Shown here piece after piece: positions 15,001 to 20,881 of a stretch of 20,881 nucleotides of DNA (its first letter is position 1; the number at the start of each line of letters is the position of its first letter). The stretch spans positions 1 through 20,881 of the forward strand of contig JBBRPS010000061.1 in assembly GCA_038227745.1 (NCBI GenBank), written 5' to 3'. The translations under genes were made by a program, and so were the position numbers. This stretch comes from DASPXY01 sp038227745. Lineage in GTDB: Bacteria > Planctomycetota > Planctomycetia > Gemmatales > Gemmataceae. The notes beneath the pieces were generated by a model. That model was not told the origin of the DNA. It did not search any database and saw only the letters and a program-made list of their open reading frames with translations.

Positions 15001-16635
15001 GATGTTGCGGCGATCAACGTGGTCCTTGAGCAAGGGCGTGTCCTCGTTGGACCACCACATGAAACCCGAGTGGACCCAGAAGCCGTTGTTGGTGCCGTTG
15101 CGGCTGATCATCGGCAGCGCGTCCTTGTCGCCGCGCTTGCCGGCCATGACCTTGCGGCTCCAGCCGGACTTCATGTCTTTGAAGAGGTAGATGCCGTATT
15201 CCTTTTCGTTGGAGAAGATGATGTCGAGCTTGCCGTCGCCATCGAGGTCGATGAAACGCAAACCGAAGTCCTGGCTCTGACCGCCAAGTCGGGCTCCTGG
15301 CGGCAAAGAAAATGGAACGTCAACGATCAGCTTCCCATCGGTATCATCGATGGCGAGCCGATCCTTGTCTTCTTCCCCAGCGATCATCAGGGTCTTCCCT
15401 TCGGAATAGAGCGATACGAACTTGGAAGATCTCTGAGTGGCCCTCGTTGTTTTGCCTGACGATGTTCGCCACGCGCGCTCCTTGGGAAGCCATTCCCTGT
15501 CGTGCGCGTATCGCTGTCCACCGATCAGCTTGTTGCCGACAACGTCAATGAAGCCGTCCTCATTTGTGTCGTACACGTAGACACCGCTATTCCGTCCGGT
15601 TGACGGATCGCGCAGAGCCAGCCCGTCGAGCATGTTCTTGTTCAGCCGCTCTAGCGCCTCGCGGAAGTTGAGGAACTTCACCTTCTTCCCGTGCTTCGCC
15701 ACCGCGTAGTCGATCAGCTCCACGACCTGATCGTTCTTGATCCACCCGTGCGGGTGGAACACCAGGCAGAACACGCCCTGCTTGATGACCGTGCAATCGA
15801 GAGCCGCCTTCCAATCGCGGACCGTCTGCGGGTTGTTCGGCTTCTGCAGGTGCTGCGCCTGCCAGTCGCTCGGCGTCACGCACGGGAACTCCCAGCACTG
15901 CCGGCCGATCACGTACGGGTACGGGTAATCCTCGATCGTGTTCACGAAGCTGCGGTCGGCCGGGACGTAGCGGCGGAAGCGCTCGCTGCCGTCCGGGTTC
16001 AGCACCAGCGCGCGCGGCAGCTCGGGGTCGTTCGCCGTGAAGAGATTGAAGACCGACGTGTCGATGCTCAGGAAGTTGCCCTTCGCCGTCGCCTTGTTGA
16101 AGATCTCGGCGTAGAAGCGCGGGCTCGGCGTGTTGAGTGAGTCGCAGCACGGCATACGGAACGCCACCGGCTTGCTGTTCGGCACCGACGCCAGCAGATC
16201 GACGCACTGGTCATAGGTCGCCTTCGCCTTCGCGAAGCTGCCGCCGCGGAAGAACGGACAGGGGTGGTCGGCCGTGTGCGTCTCCAGGCTCAGGCCCTCC
16301 TTGAGCCAGGTCTGGAGCTGCGGATCCTTCGGATCGACCGAGTTGGTCATGATGCTGAGGGGCGCCCGGCCGTCGATCTTCTGCAGGCGGCGCAGGATCG
16401 GCCGCAGGAACGTCTCATAGCGTTTCGGGTCGCGCATGTCGTCGATGGCGAGGACCACCACGGCCTCGACGCCGGGTTCGCCGACCCACTGCGGCGTGAC
16501 CAGCTTGGGGAAGGTGCGCGAGGGGTAGTAGGGGTTGACCTCGTCGAGGTAGGCGAGGCGGTTGCCGGGCGACTGGGCGCGGGCGGCGGGGGCGAGCAGC
16601 AGCGACAGCAGCGCGGCGGTCAGCAGCGAGCGCAT
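11965..16635 (-). CDS. giant secreted fusion: polysaccharide deacetylase-like, PVC-type propeller, HEAT repeats, heme-binding domain
   Basis: 1556 aa. Signal peptide MRSLLTAALLSLLLAPAARA (1-20) fixes the start at 16635. Residues about 55-340 are NodB/polysaccharide-deacetylase-like: LAIDDM (D65, D66) and HTADH (H120, H124) match the metal-binding motifs. Residues about 355-480 hold FG-GAP/EF-hand-like repeats (DTNEDGFID, DLDGDGKLD). From about 555 to 940 is the PVC-type membrane-bound-dehydrogenase-like propeller (FQVELMAAEPLVQDPIAFAW; DTDGDGKADKK; GPDGALWVADMYRHVIEHP). HEAT-like helical repeats follow (about 950-1350), then a cytochrome c-like domain with CAACH (C1380-H1384). The usual heme-propeller protein lacks the deacetylase front. 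The C-terminal tail after FIRSATPQPKRKVF is Arg/Pro-rich and antisense to the neighbouring gene, as if the original stop were lost. Probably exported polysaccharide or sugar oxidation; exact role unknown. Confidence 0.85.
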   Translation of the reverse strand: MRSLLTAALLSLLLAPAARAQSPGNRLAYLDEVNPYYPSRTFPKLVTPQWVGEPGVEAVVVLAIDDMRDPKRYETFLRPILRRLQKIDGRAPLSIMTNSVDPKDPQLQTWLKEGLSLETHTADHPCPFFRGGSFAKAKATYDQCVDLLASVPNSKPVAFRMPCCDSLNTPSPRFYAEIFNKATAKGNFLSIDTSVFNLFTANDPELPRALVLNPDGSERFRRYVPADRSFVNTIEDYPYPYVIGRQCWEFPCVTPSDWQAQHLQKPNNPQTVRDWKAALDCTVIKQGVFCLVFHPHGWIKNDQVVELIDYAVAKHGKKVKFLNFREALERLNKNMLDGLALRDPSTGRNSGVYVYDTNEDGFIDVVGNKLIGGQRYAHDREWLPKERAWRTSSGKTTRATQRSSKFVSLYSEGKTLMIAGEEDKDRLAIDDTDGKLIVDVPFSLPPGARLGGQSQDFGLRFIDLDGDGKLDIIFSNEKEYGIYLFKDMKSGWSRKVMAGKRGDKDALPMISRNGTNNGFWVHSGFMWWSNEDTPLLKDHVDRRNIKQLLGDDQPGPKSPVASLRSIKARPGFQVELMAAEPLVQDPIAFAWGADGKLWVVEMGDYPLGTDGKGKHGGRIKFLEDTKGTGKYDKATVFMDKLGFPTGVLPWGKGVLVTCAPDIFYAEDTDGDGKADKKVVLYTGFVEGNQQHRVNSLVYGLDNWIYCANGDSGGRVKSLKTGKVVNISGRDFRIRPDTGDIDLQSGQTQYGRSRDDWGNWFGGNNSNPMWHYVLDDHYLRRNPYLAPPDPRVPVSVTPGAAPVYPISRTLPRFNDPHAFNRFTSACSPIVYRDDLFGPAFAGNSFVSEPVHNLVHREIMTPKGVTFTSKRAPDEQTSEFLASSDNWFRPTTIQTGPDGALWVADMYRHVIEHPQWIPKDWQAKLDLRAGHDKGRIYRVYPVGKKPRAIPRLDRMTTAELAAALDSPSGWQRDTAQRLLIERKDRAAVPLLEKLALKADRPLCRLHALCTLDGLGALKTDLLRQALGERHPGVHRHIVRLCEPRLAESPEIGKALAFLTKATEDPQVRLQLAYSLGAWQDPRAGAALGRLAVAAGDDRYLLAAVLSSVTKDNLEPILLTVLAESAKKAPPPGLFDGLLRMAAAQGNKKVTVSLLNQIGTSEGGKFAPWQFGALAGFLDTLDRGNTSLAKLHAKGDAPLKEQIERLSTLFAAARSAVAGGKGDEAQRLAALRLLGRGPDHRQEDMKTLAALLVPQTPEPLQTAAVASLGRLRERQVPELLLRGWKRYGPGLRAQALDALLARPDWLRAVLDAVEKKQVLPFEIDAARRQRLLDHKDAAVSERARKLLAGAVSADRQKVVDGYRPALELKGDAGRGGAVFKRACAACHQFGGMGQEVGPDLAALRDKSGEALLIAILDPNQAVEARYLSYLATTRNGLTYSGLLASETGNSVTLIGADGKKQTILRADLDDLVSTGKSTMPEGLEKDIKLNEMADLLAFIRSATPQPKRKVFREGATERRPGRPPLSYPLTSTRNSCTSIRQGSPCRPRRRPPRSSNCPC

Positions 16636-16691
16636 GGCAGGGACTCCCGCAGGGCGGCGAAGGGAAGGAGGCCGATTGAGGGAACGACGTG

Positions 16692-16720
16692 ATGCTATCC
16701 GCGGAAGGGACGGCGGTAAA
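16692..16720 (-). promoter_or_regulatory. weak candidate promoter for the giant fusion gene
   Basis: On the minus strand TTTACC (16720-16715) and TAGCAT (16697-16692) are 17 bp apart and each matches 4 of 6 positions of the sigma-70 consensus, about 57 bp before the ATG. Chance matches of this strength are common. Confidence 0.2.
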
Positions 16721-16775
16721 GGGGGTAACAAGGGGAGTTGGTTGGCTCCCGCCGCCCGAAGGGCGCGATCGGGAT

Positions 16776-16832
16776 ACAAGCCCGACGCGCGAGCGAGGGA
16801 CGGCTTCCCCCTCGCTGGCGCGTCGGGCTTGT
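16776..16832. repeat. 57-bp inverted-repeat element, copy 1
   Basis: Arms of 24 bp (16776-16799 and 16809-16832) pair with one mismatch around a 9-nt loop. The element is identical to the second copy 81 bp away. Outer end ACAAGCCCGACGCGC. It lies in the 288-bp gap between the cytochrome/WD40 gene and the giant fusion gene. Confidence 0.8.
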
Positions 16833-16856
16833 GTCCCCGCCGGAGGACTCGGGAAT

Positions 16857-16913
16857 ACAAGCCCGACGCGCGAGCGAGGGACGGCTTCCCCCTCGCTGGC
16901 GCGTCGGGCTTGT
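16857..16913. repeat. 57-bp inverted-repeat element, copy 2
   Basis: Identical to the copy at 16776-16832, separated from it by 24 bp. It begins 11 nt after the stop of the cytochrome/WD40 gene (minus strand), so it could stabilise or end that transcript. Translation gives TSPTRQRGG...SLARRA-like peptides, which are spurious and should not be annotated. Confidence 0.8.
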
Positions 16914-16923
16914 ATGGAAGCGG

Positions 16924-18429
16924 TTACTTCTTCGCGGTCGTGGCCTTCGGGGACACATAGCCCGGCGAGGCGTTGAACACCTTCAGCAGCGCCCCGTCCG
17001 CGGTCTTCCAGACGCGCACGTCGCCGTCTCGGCCGCCCGCCGCCACCAGCTTGCCGTCTGGGCTGATCGCCACCGCGTACAGCCAGTCCGTGTGGCCCGT
17101 CAGCGTCTTCAGCGCGGCACCGTTCATCGGGTTCCACAGCCGCACCGTGCCGTCGGCGCCGCACGTCGCCAGCAGCGGCGTCTTCGGGTCGGCGTGGAAC
17201 GCGACCTTCAGCACCGCCTTGCCATGACCGCCGCCGACACGGATCTGCTTGCCGATCTTCTTCGCCGCGTCCGTCGCGTCCCAGTAGCGGACGTTGTTGT
17301 CCTCACCAACCGAGATGCCGATCTTGCCGTCCGCGGTGATCGCCACGCCGTAGACCGAGTTCTGATGGTCCGGGAACGTCGCCACCGACTCCTTCGCCGC
17401 CAGGTCCCAGATCTTCGCCGTCTTGTCGCGGCTCGCCGTCAGCAGGTGCTTGCCGTCCGGCGCGAACGCGATGCCGAAGATCCAGTCAGCGTGGTTCTCG
17501 ATGCTGTGCTCCAGCTTGATCTTATCGTAGCCGCCGCCGATGTCCCAGACGCGCACCAGGCGGTCGCAGCCGCCCGCCGCCAGTTTCTTGCCGTCGGCGC
17601 TCAGTGCGACGGCGTGGACCGTGTCGTCGCTGTCCATCAGCGACGCGAGGAGAACTTTCTTGTCGTGGACGCCGTCGAGGACCGTCACGCCGTTCACCGC
17701 CTTGCCGGGGACGTTCAGGTCATAGATGCGGACGTCGCCCTCCTGACCGGGCCGGCCGCCGGCGACCGCGAGCTTGCCGTCGCGCAGGAACACCAGGCCG
17801 TAGGCCCGCTCGGCGCGCGTGTAGAGGCGCTTCTCCAGCTTGGCCTGCTCGACGTCCCAGACGGTCAGCTCGTGGTAGCCGCCGACGACGAGCTTCTTGC
17901 TGTCGGGAGTGAAGGCGAGGGCGTTGACGTTGGCGGGGAACTTGTACGCGGCGGGCGGGGCCGGCGGCTGCCAGCGGACGCGCAGCTCGCGCATCAGGTC
18001 GGCCTTGTCGGAAATGCCCGCGTCGAGCTTGGCGCCCTCCTTGATCCAGCGAACGATCACGTCGATCTTCGCCTTCGGCAGCGGGTCGCCGGCTTCCTTC
18101 GGCGGCATGCGCATCGCGCCCTTGGCGGTGAGCATGTCGAGGATGACGCTCTCGTGGGGCTTGCCGGCGACGAACGGCTCCTCCTTGGTGCCGCCCTTGC
18201 GGAAGTTCTCGAAGGTCGTCATGTCGAGCTTGCCCTTGCGCTTCTTGCTGTCGTGGCAGGCGAAGCAGTTCTCCTTGAGGATGGGGGCCACGTCGTTGAT
18301 GAAGCTGACGGGGCCGCCCTTGGGGGGCTGGGCGTGCGCGGCGGGCGGACCGCCGAGCAGCAGGAGCAGGGCCAGCGTGAGGCCGATGAGGGAGCAGAGG
18401 ATGCAGTAGCAACAGCGGGAACGCAGCAT
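16924..18429 (-). CDS. secreted planctomycete-type cytochrome c domain fused to a WD40 beta-propeller
   Basis: 501 aa. N-terminal hydrophobic signal (LCSLIGLTLALLLLLGG...AHA, about 11-33) directs export. A heme-binding domain follows: VSFINDVAPILKENCFACHD with CFACH at 55-59, and a candidate axial Met in AMRMPP (106 or 108). From about 165 to 495 come seven WD40-like blades (LTVWD, RVWD, KIWD, RYWD, RLWN, RVWK and a weaker one), enough to close one propeller. Such c-type/WD40 proteins are widespread in planctomycetes, with no settled function; electron transfer or surface scaffolding are guesses. ATG 18429 is chosen because the signal peptide follows at once and a TATAAT lies about 60 bp upstream; an upstream in-frame start would read through that promoter-like sequence. 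It is followed by two inverted-repeat elements and the giant heme protein on the same strand. Confidence 0.88.
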   Translation of the reverse strand: MLRSRCCYCILCSLIGLTLALLLLLGGPPAAHAQPPKGGPVSFINDVAPILKENCFACHDSKKRKGKLDMTTFENFRKGGTKEEPFVAGKPHESVILDMLTAKGAMRMPPKEAGDPLPKAKIDVIVRWIKEGAKLDAGISDKADLMRELRVRWQPPAPPAAYKFPANVNALAFTPDSKKLVVGGYHELTVWDVEQAKLEKRLYTRAERAYGLVFLRDGKLAVAGGRPGQEGDVRIYDLNVPGKAVNGVTVLDGVHDKKVLLASLMDSDDTVHAVALSADGKKLAAGGCDRLVRVWDIGGGYDKIKLEHSIENHADWIFGIAFAPDGKHLLTASRDKTAKIWDLAAKESVATFPDHQNSVYGVAITADGKIGISVGEDNNVRYWDATDAAKKIGKQIRVGGGHGKAVLKVAFHADPKTPLLATCGADGTVRLWNPMNGAALKTLTGHTDWLYAVAISPDGKLVAAGGRDGDVRVWKTADGALLKVFNASPGYVSPKATTAKK

Positions 18430-18489
18430 GGGGGTGGGACCTCGTCGGGGCTGGGGTCGGCCGGTGGGGGTAGCGGGCGAGTGGACATC

Positions 18490-18495
18490 ATTATA
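18490..18495 (-). promoter_or_regulatory. TATAAT -10 element upstream of the cytochrome/WD40 gene
   Basis: A perfect TATAAT on the minus strand, 60 bp before the ATG at 18429, in a short AT-rich spot of a GC-rich gap. The -35 is not clear (TCGCAT is 18 bp upstream). It lies just after the hemB 3' inverted repeat, where a new transcript would be expected to begin. Confidence 0.45.
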
Positions 18496-18540
18496 GAGGA
18501 TGGGTCGCGCGCAATGCGAGCGGAAAAACGAAGAGTTTCC

Positions 18541-18607
18541 GGCCGTAGGGACAAGCTGCCAGCTTGTCCCTCTCATTGGGACAAGCTGGCAGCTTGTCCC
18601 TACGGCC
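18541..18607 (-). terminator. 30-bp perfect inverted repeat abutting the hemB stop; likely 3' hairpin
   Basis: Arms 18541-18570 and 18578-18607 are exact reverse complements around a 7-nt loop (TCTCATT). Each arm holds the palindrome GGGACAAGCTG-C-CAGCTTGTCCC preceded outside by GTAG. The right arm ends at the base next to the hemB stop codon (18608-18610). On the minus strand a TTTTT follows 12 nt beyond the stem (18528-18524), so it may end or protect the aminotransferase-hemB transcript. It is also a scattered repeat of REP/BIME layout. Confidence 0.65.
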
Positions 18608-19588
18608 TTATTTCAGCCAGCGGGCGGCGTCGCGCGCGTAGTAGGTGAGGATCATGTCGGCGCCGGCCCGCTTGATGCCGGTCAGGATCTCCAGGGCGAC
18701 GCGGCGCTCGTCGATCCAGCCCTTCTGGGCGGCGGCCTTGACCATCGCGAACTCGCCGCTGACGTTGTATGCCGCCACCGGCACACCGAAGCGCTCCTTG
18801 ACGCGGCGGATGATGTCCAGGTACGCCAGCGCCGGCTTGACCATGATGAGGTCCGCCCCCTCCTCCAGGTCGAGGGCGACCTCGCGCAGGGCCTCGTCGC
18901 CGTTGGCGGGGTCCATCTGGTAGCCGTTGCGGTCGCCGAACTGCGGCGGCGACTCGGCGGCGTCGCGGAACGGGCCGTAGAAGCCCGAGGCGTACTTGGC
19001 AGCGTAGCTCATGATCGGCAGCCAGCGGAAGCCCGCCTCGTCGAGGCCGGCGCGGATGGCGCCGACCATGCCGTCCATCATGCCGCTGGGGGCGACCATG
19101 TCGGCGCCGGCGCGGGCGTGACTGACGCACTGCTGCGCCAGCAGCGGCAGCGTCGCGTCATTGTCCACGTCGGTGCGGCCGCCGTACTCGCTCAGGACGC
19201 CGCAGTGGCCGTGGTCGGTGTACTCGCAGAAGCACTCGTCGGTGATGAGCAGGACGTCCTTGTGGGCGGCGCGGACGGCGCGCAGGGCCTGCTGCACGAT
19301 GCCGTCGTCCGCGGCGGCGCTGGAGCCGGTGGCGTCCTTGTACGCGGGGATGCCGAAGAGGATGAACGCCTTGACGCCGAGGCCGACCGCCTCGCCGACC
19401 TCGTCGATGAGGCGGTCCACGCTGAGCTGGTAGTTGCCCGGCATGGACGCGATCTCCTTCTTGACGCCCTTGCCGGGGCGGACGAAGAGCGGCAGGATCA
19501 GGTCGTGGACGGACAGGGTCGTTTCGCGCACCAGGTCGCGGACGACGGGGTGATGGCGGAGGCGGCGGAGGCGGGTGGTGGGGAACAT
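18608..19588 (-). CDS. hemB: porphobilinogen synthase (delta-aminolevulinic acid dehydratase)
   Basis: Condenses two 5-aminolevulinate molecules to porphobilinogen, an early cytoplasmic step of heme and tetrapyrrole synthesis. 326 aa, the usual length. The Schiff-base lysines are visible: K198 in SYAAKYASGFYGPFRDAAES and K251 in IMVKPALAYLDII. The metal site DECFCEYTDHGHCG has Cys119, Cys121 and Cys129, so this is the zinc-dependent type. VAPSGMMDGMVGAIR and QMDPANGDEALRE are further signatures. ATG 19588 begins the standard MFPTTRLRRLRHHPVVRDLVRET. It starts 3 nt after the aminotransferase stop, so the two are translationally coupled. A 30-bp hairpin follows at once. Supply of heme to the two c-type proteins downstream is plausible but not specific. 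Confidence 0.97.
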   Translation of the reverse strand: MFPTTRLRRLRHHPVVRDLVRETTLSVHDLILPLFVRPGKGVKKEIASMPGNYQLSVDRLIDEVGEAVGLGVKAFILFGIPAYKDATGSSAAADDGIVQQALRAVRAAHKDVLLITDECFCEYTDHGHCGVLSEYGGRTDVDNDATLPLLAQQCVSHARAGADMVAPSGMMDGMVGAIRAGLDEAGFRWLPIMSYAAKYASGFYGPFRDAAESPPQFGDRNGYQMDPANGDEALREVALDLEEGADLIMVKPALAYLDIIRRVKERFGVPVAAYNVSGEFAMVKAAAQKGWIDERRVALEILTGIKRAGADMILTYYARDAARWLK

Positions 19589-19591
19589 GGT

Positions 19592-20770
19592 TCACTTCCC
19601 GGTGTAGAAGGCATTGGCAGCGGCCACGCCGGCCCCCGACGTGACCTTCGCCCCCTGGCTCTGCAGACACTGCTCCAGCGCCCCGAGGAACTCCAGCACG
19701 ATCTCGGGCCGCGAGTTGAAGCCCATCAACCCGATCCGCCACGCCTTGCCCTTGAACTCGCCCAGCCCGCCGCCGACCTCAATGCCGAACGTGTTGAGAA
19801 GCTGCTTGCGCCCCGTCACGTCATCGACGCCGGACGGGAGACGGACCGCGTTCAACTGCGGCAGCTGATGCCCCTCGACCGCGGTGTACGTCAGCCCCAG
19901 CGCGTTCAGCCCCGCCTTCAGCGCCCGGTGGTTGCGCAGGTGCCGGTCCCACCGTGCCTGCAACCCCTCTTCGAGCACCAGGCGCAGCCCCTCGCGGATG
20001 GCGTAGGCCATCGTGATCGGCGTCGTGTGGTGGTACATGCGCTCCTCGCCCCAGTAGCGGCGCAGCAGTGTCATGTCGAGGTACCAGCTCTGCACCTTCG
20101 TCTTGCGCCGCTCGATCGCCTCCACCGCCCGCGGACTGAACGACACCGGCGACAGCCCCGACGGACAGCTCAAACCCTTTTGCGAGCAGCTATAGGCGGC
20201 ATCGACGCCCCACTCGTCCAGGGCGACGGGGATGCAGCCCAGCGACGTGACGGTGTCGAGCACCAGCAACGTGTCGAACTCGTGGCACAGGGCGCCGAGC
20301 TTCTCCACCGGCTGCCAGACGCCCGTCGAGGTTTCGGCGTGGACGATGGCCAGTACCTTCGGCCGCACCTTCGCCAGCACCTCGCGGATCGGGTTGAGGT
20401 CGAAGACGTCGCCCCAGCGCTGCTCCAGCGTGGTGACGGTGGCGCCGGCGCGCCCGGCCACCTCGACCAGGCGCTGGCCGAAGAAGCCGTTGACGCAGGC
20501 GACGACGCGGTCGCCCGGTTCGATGAGATTGACGAGGCACGCCTCCATGCCGGCCATGCCGGTGCCGCTGACCGTCAGCGTCAGCGGGTTGCGCGTCTGG
20601 AACGCCTGGCGCAGCATGTCCTGCGTCTCGTCCAGCACCTTGAGGAACTGCGGGTCGAGGTGCCCCAGTAGGGGCGTGGTCATCACGCCCAGGACGCGCG
20701 GGTGGACGTCGCTGGGGCCGGGGCCGAGGAGGAGGCGCGGCGACGGGCTCAACTGGCCGGGGAGGGACAT
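19592..20770 (-). CDS. PLP-dependent alanine-glyoxylate / serine-pyruvate type aminotransferase
   Basis: 392 aa, class V aminotransferase. GPGPSDVHPRVL near the N-terminus, SGTGMAGMEACLVNL (PLP phosphate loop, about 68-71), HAETSTG (144-150), Asp172 and the PLP lysine K198 in YSCSQKGLSCPSGLSP identify the alanine-glyoxylate/serine-glyoxylate/serine-pyruvate group. GLGEFKGKAWRIGLMGF near the C-terminus is characteristic of it. It transfers the amino group of alanine or serine to glyoxylate or pyruvate; which pair cannot be decided here. ATG 20770 has AGGAGT about 6 nt upstream. It leads a two-gene operon with hemB, 3 nt downstream. Confidence 0.93.
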   Translation of the reverse strand: MSLPGQLSPSPRLLLGPGPSDVHPRVLGVMTTPLLGHLDPQFLKVLDETQDMLRQAFQTRNPLTLTVSGTGMAGMEACLVNLIEPGDRVVACVNGFFGQRLVEVAGRAGATVTTLEQRWGDVFDLNPIREVLAKVRPKVLAIVHAETSTGVWQPVEKLGALCHEFDTLLVLDTVTSLGCIPVALDEWGVDAAYSCSQKGLSCPSGLSPVSFSPRAVEAIERRKTKVQSWYLDMTLLRRYWGEERMYHHTTPITMAYAIREGLRLVLEEGLQARWDRHLRNHRALKAGLNALGLTYTAVEGHQLPQLNAVRLPSGVDDVTGRKQLLNTFGIEVGGGLGEFKGKAWRIGLMGFNSRPEIVLEFLGALEQCLQSQGAKVTSGAGVAAANAFYTGK

Positions 20771-20833
20771 CGGAAACTCCTGTAGCGTTTAGAGCGGTTT
20801 GCGTTCGGGTGTAGCGGGGCGGCGCTTTGGAGT

Positions 20834-20850
20834 GCGGCGCTCGGCGCCGC
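20834..20850. repeat. hairpin GCGGCGC-TCG-GCGCCGC near the right edge
   Basis: A 7-bp perfect GC stem with a 3-nt loop, flanked by CTTTGGAGT on one side and TTTGG on the other. A pyrimidine-rich, T-rich stretch follows on the plus strand (20851-20870). It could be a plus-strand intrinsic terminator for a gene ending outside the window or another scattered palindromic repeat. The 111 bp right of the aminotransferase start hold nothing else that I can name. Confidence 0.4.
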
Positions 20851-20881
20851 TTTGGCTCTTTCTTTCCCTCGGGCCGGGCCG

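Noticed and set aside
12022..15459. 1145-aa open frame on the plus strand opposite the giant gene
   Set aside because: Arg/Ala/Val-rich antisense shadow typical of GC-rich DNA. The minus frame carries signal peptide, metal and heme motifs.
16776..16913. Possible CRISPR array (two identical repeats with a 24-bp spacer)
   Set aside because: Only two copies, each a 57-bp near-perfect hairpin, with no cas genes. This fits a scattered palindromic element.
16738..20671. Long plus-strand frames of 636 and 723 aa over the cytochrome/WD40, hemB and aminotransferase genes
   Set aside because: Antisense shadows; the minus strand holds well-conserved proteins across the same bases.

Overview
The window is very GC-rich and almost fully packed with genes. 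It reads as chromosome of a planctomycete, most likely of the Gemmata type (Gemmataceae). The signs are a giant secreted protein with a PVC-type propeller, HEAT repeats and a C-type heme site; a secreted protein joining an N-terminal planctomycete-style CxxCH domain to a WD40 propeller; long palindromic repeats between and inside genes; and a fused E1 alpha/beta dehydrogenase. The assignment rests on family recognition from the sequence alone; no database was searched.

Layout. Almost every gene is on the minus strand, so transcription runs right to left. (1) 237-6891 is a catabolic operon, in order of transcription: an SDR oxidoreductase (odd active site), a fused ThDP-dependent 2-oxoacid dehydrogenase E1, a lipoyl E2, an MFS organic-anion transporter and a PfkB sugar-acid kinase. 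It looks like uptake and breakdown of a sugar acid or related 2-oxo acid; no E3 is present. (2) 6994-9106 holds a tandemly duplicated two-gene cassette: a 94-aa small protein followed 2 nt later by a 146-aa retropepsin-like aspartic protease. There are two complete copies and one copy that lost its protease and now reads in frame into its neighbour. (3) 9101-11037 is a translationally coupled pair: a response regulator fused to an RsbW-like ATPase domain, then a solute-binding lipoprotein. (4) 11550-12059 is the only convincing complete plus-strand gene, a small protein with a possible CheD-like Cys/His pair. It overlaps tail-to-tail with the next gene. (5) 11965-18429 carries two secreted heme-binding proteins: a 1556-aa polysaccharide deacetylase/propeller/HEAT/cytochrome fusion and a 501-aa cytochrome/WD40 protein. 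(6) 18608-20770 is an aminotransferase-hemB operon (PLP-dependent alanine-glyoxylate type aminotransferase and zinc-type porphobilinogen synthase).

Scattered through it are long inverted repeats of at least five unrelated sequences. Several are built as two head-to-head palindromes with a GTAG or GTGG tetranucleotide just outside each one, like the REP/BIME elements moved by RAYT transposases. One lies inside the coding region of the fused E1, in the linker between its two halves, and another supplies the stop codon of the SDR gene. The strongest candidate for an undescribed system is the small-protein/retropepsin cassette.
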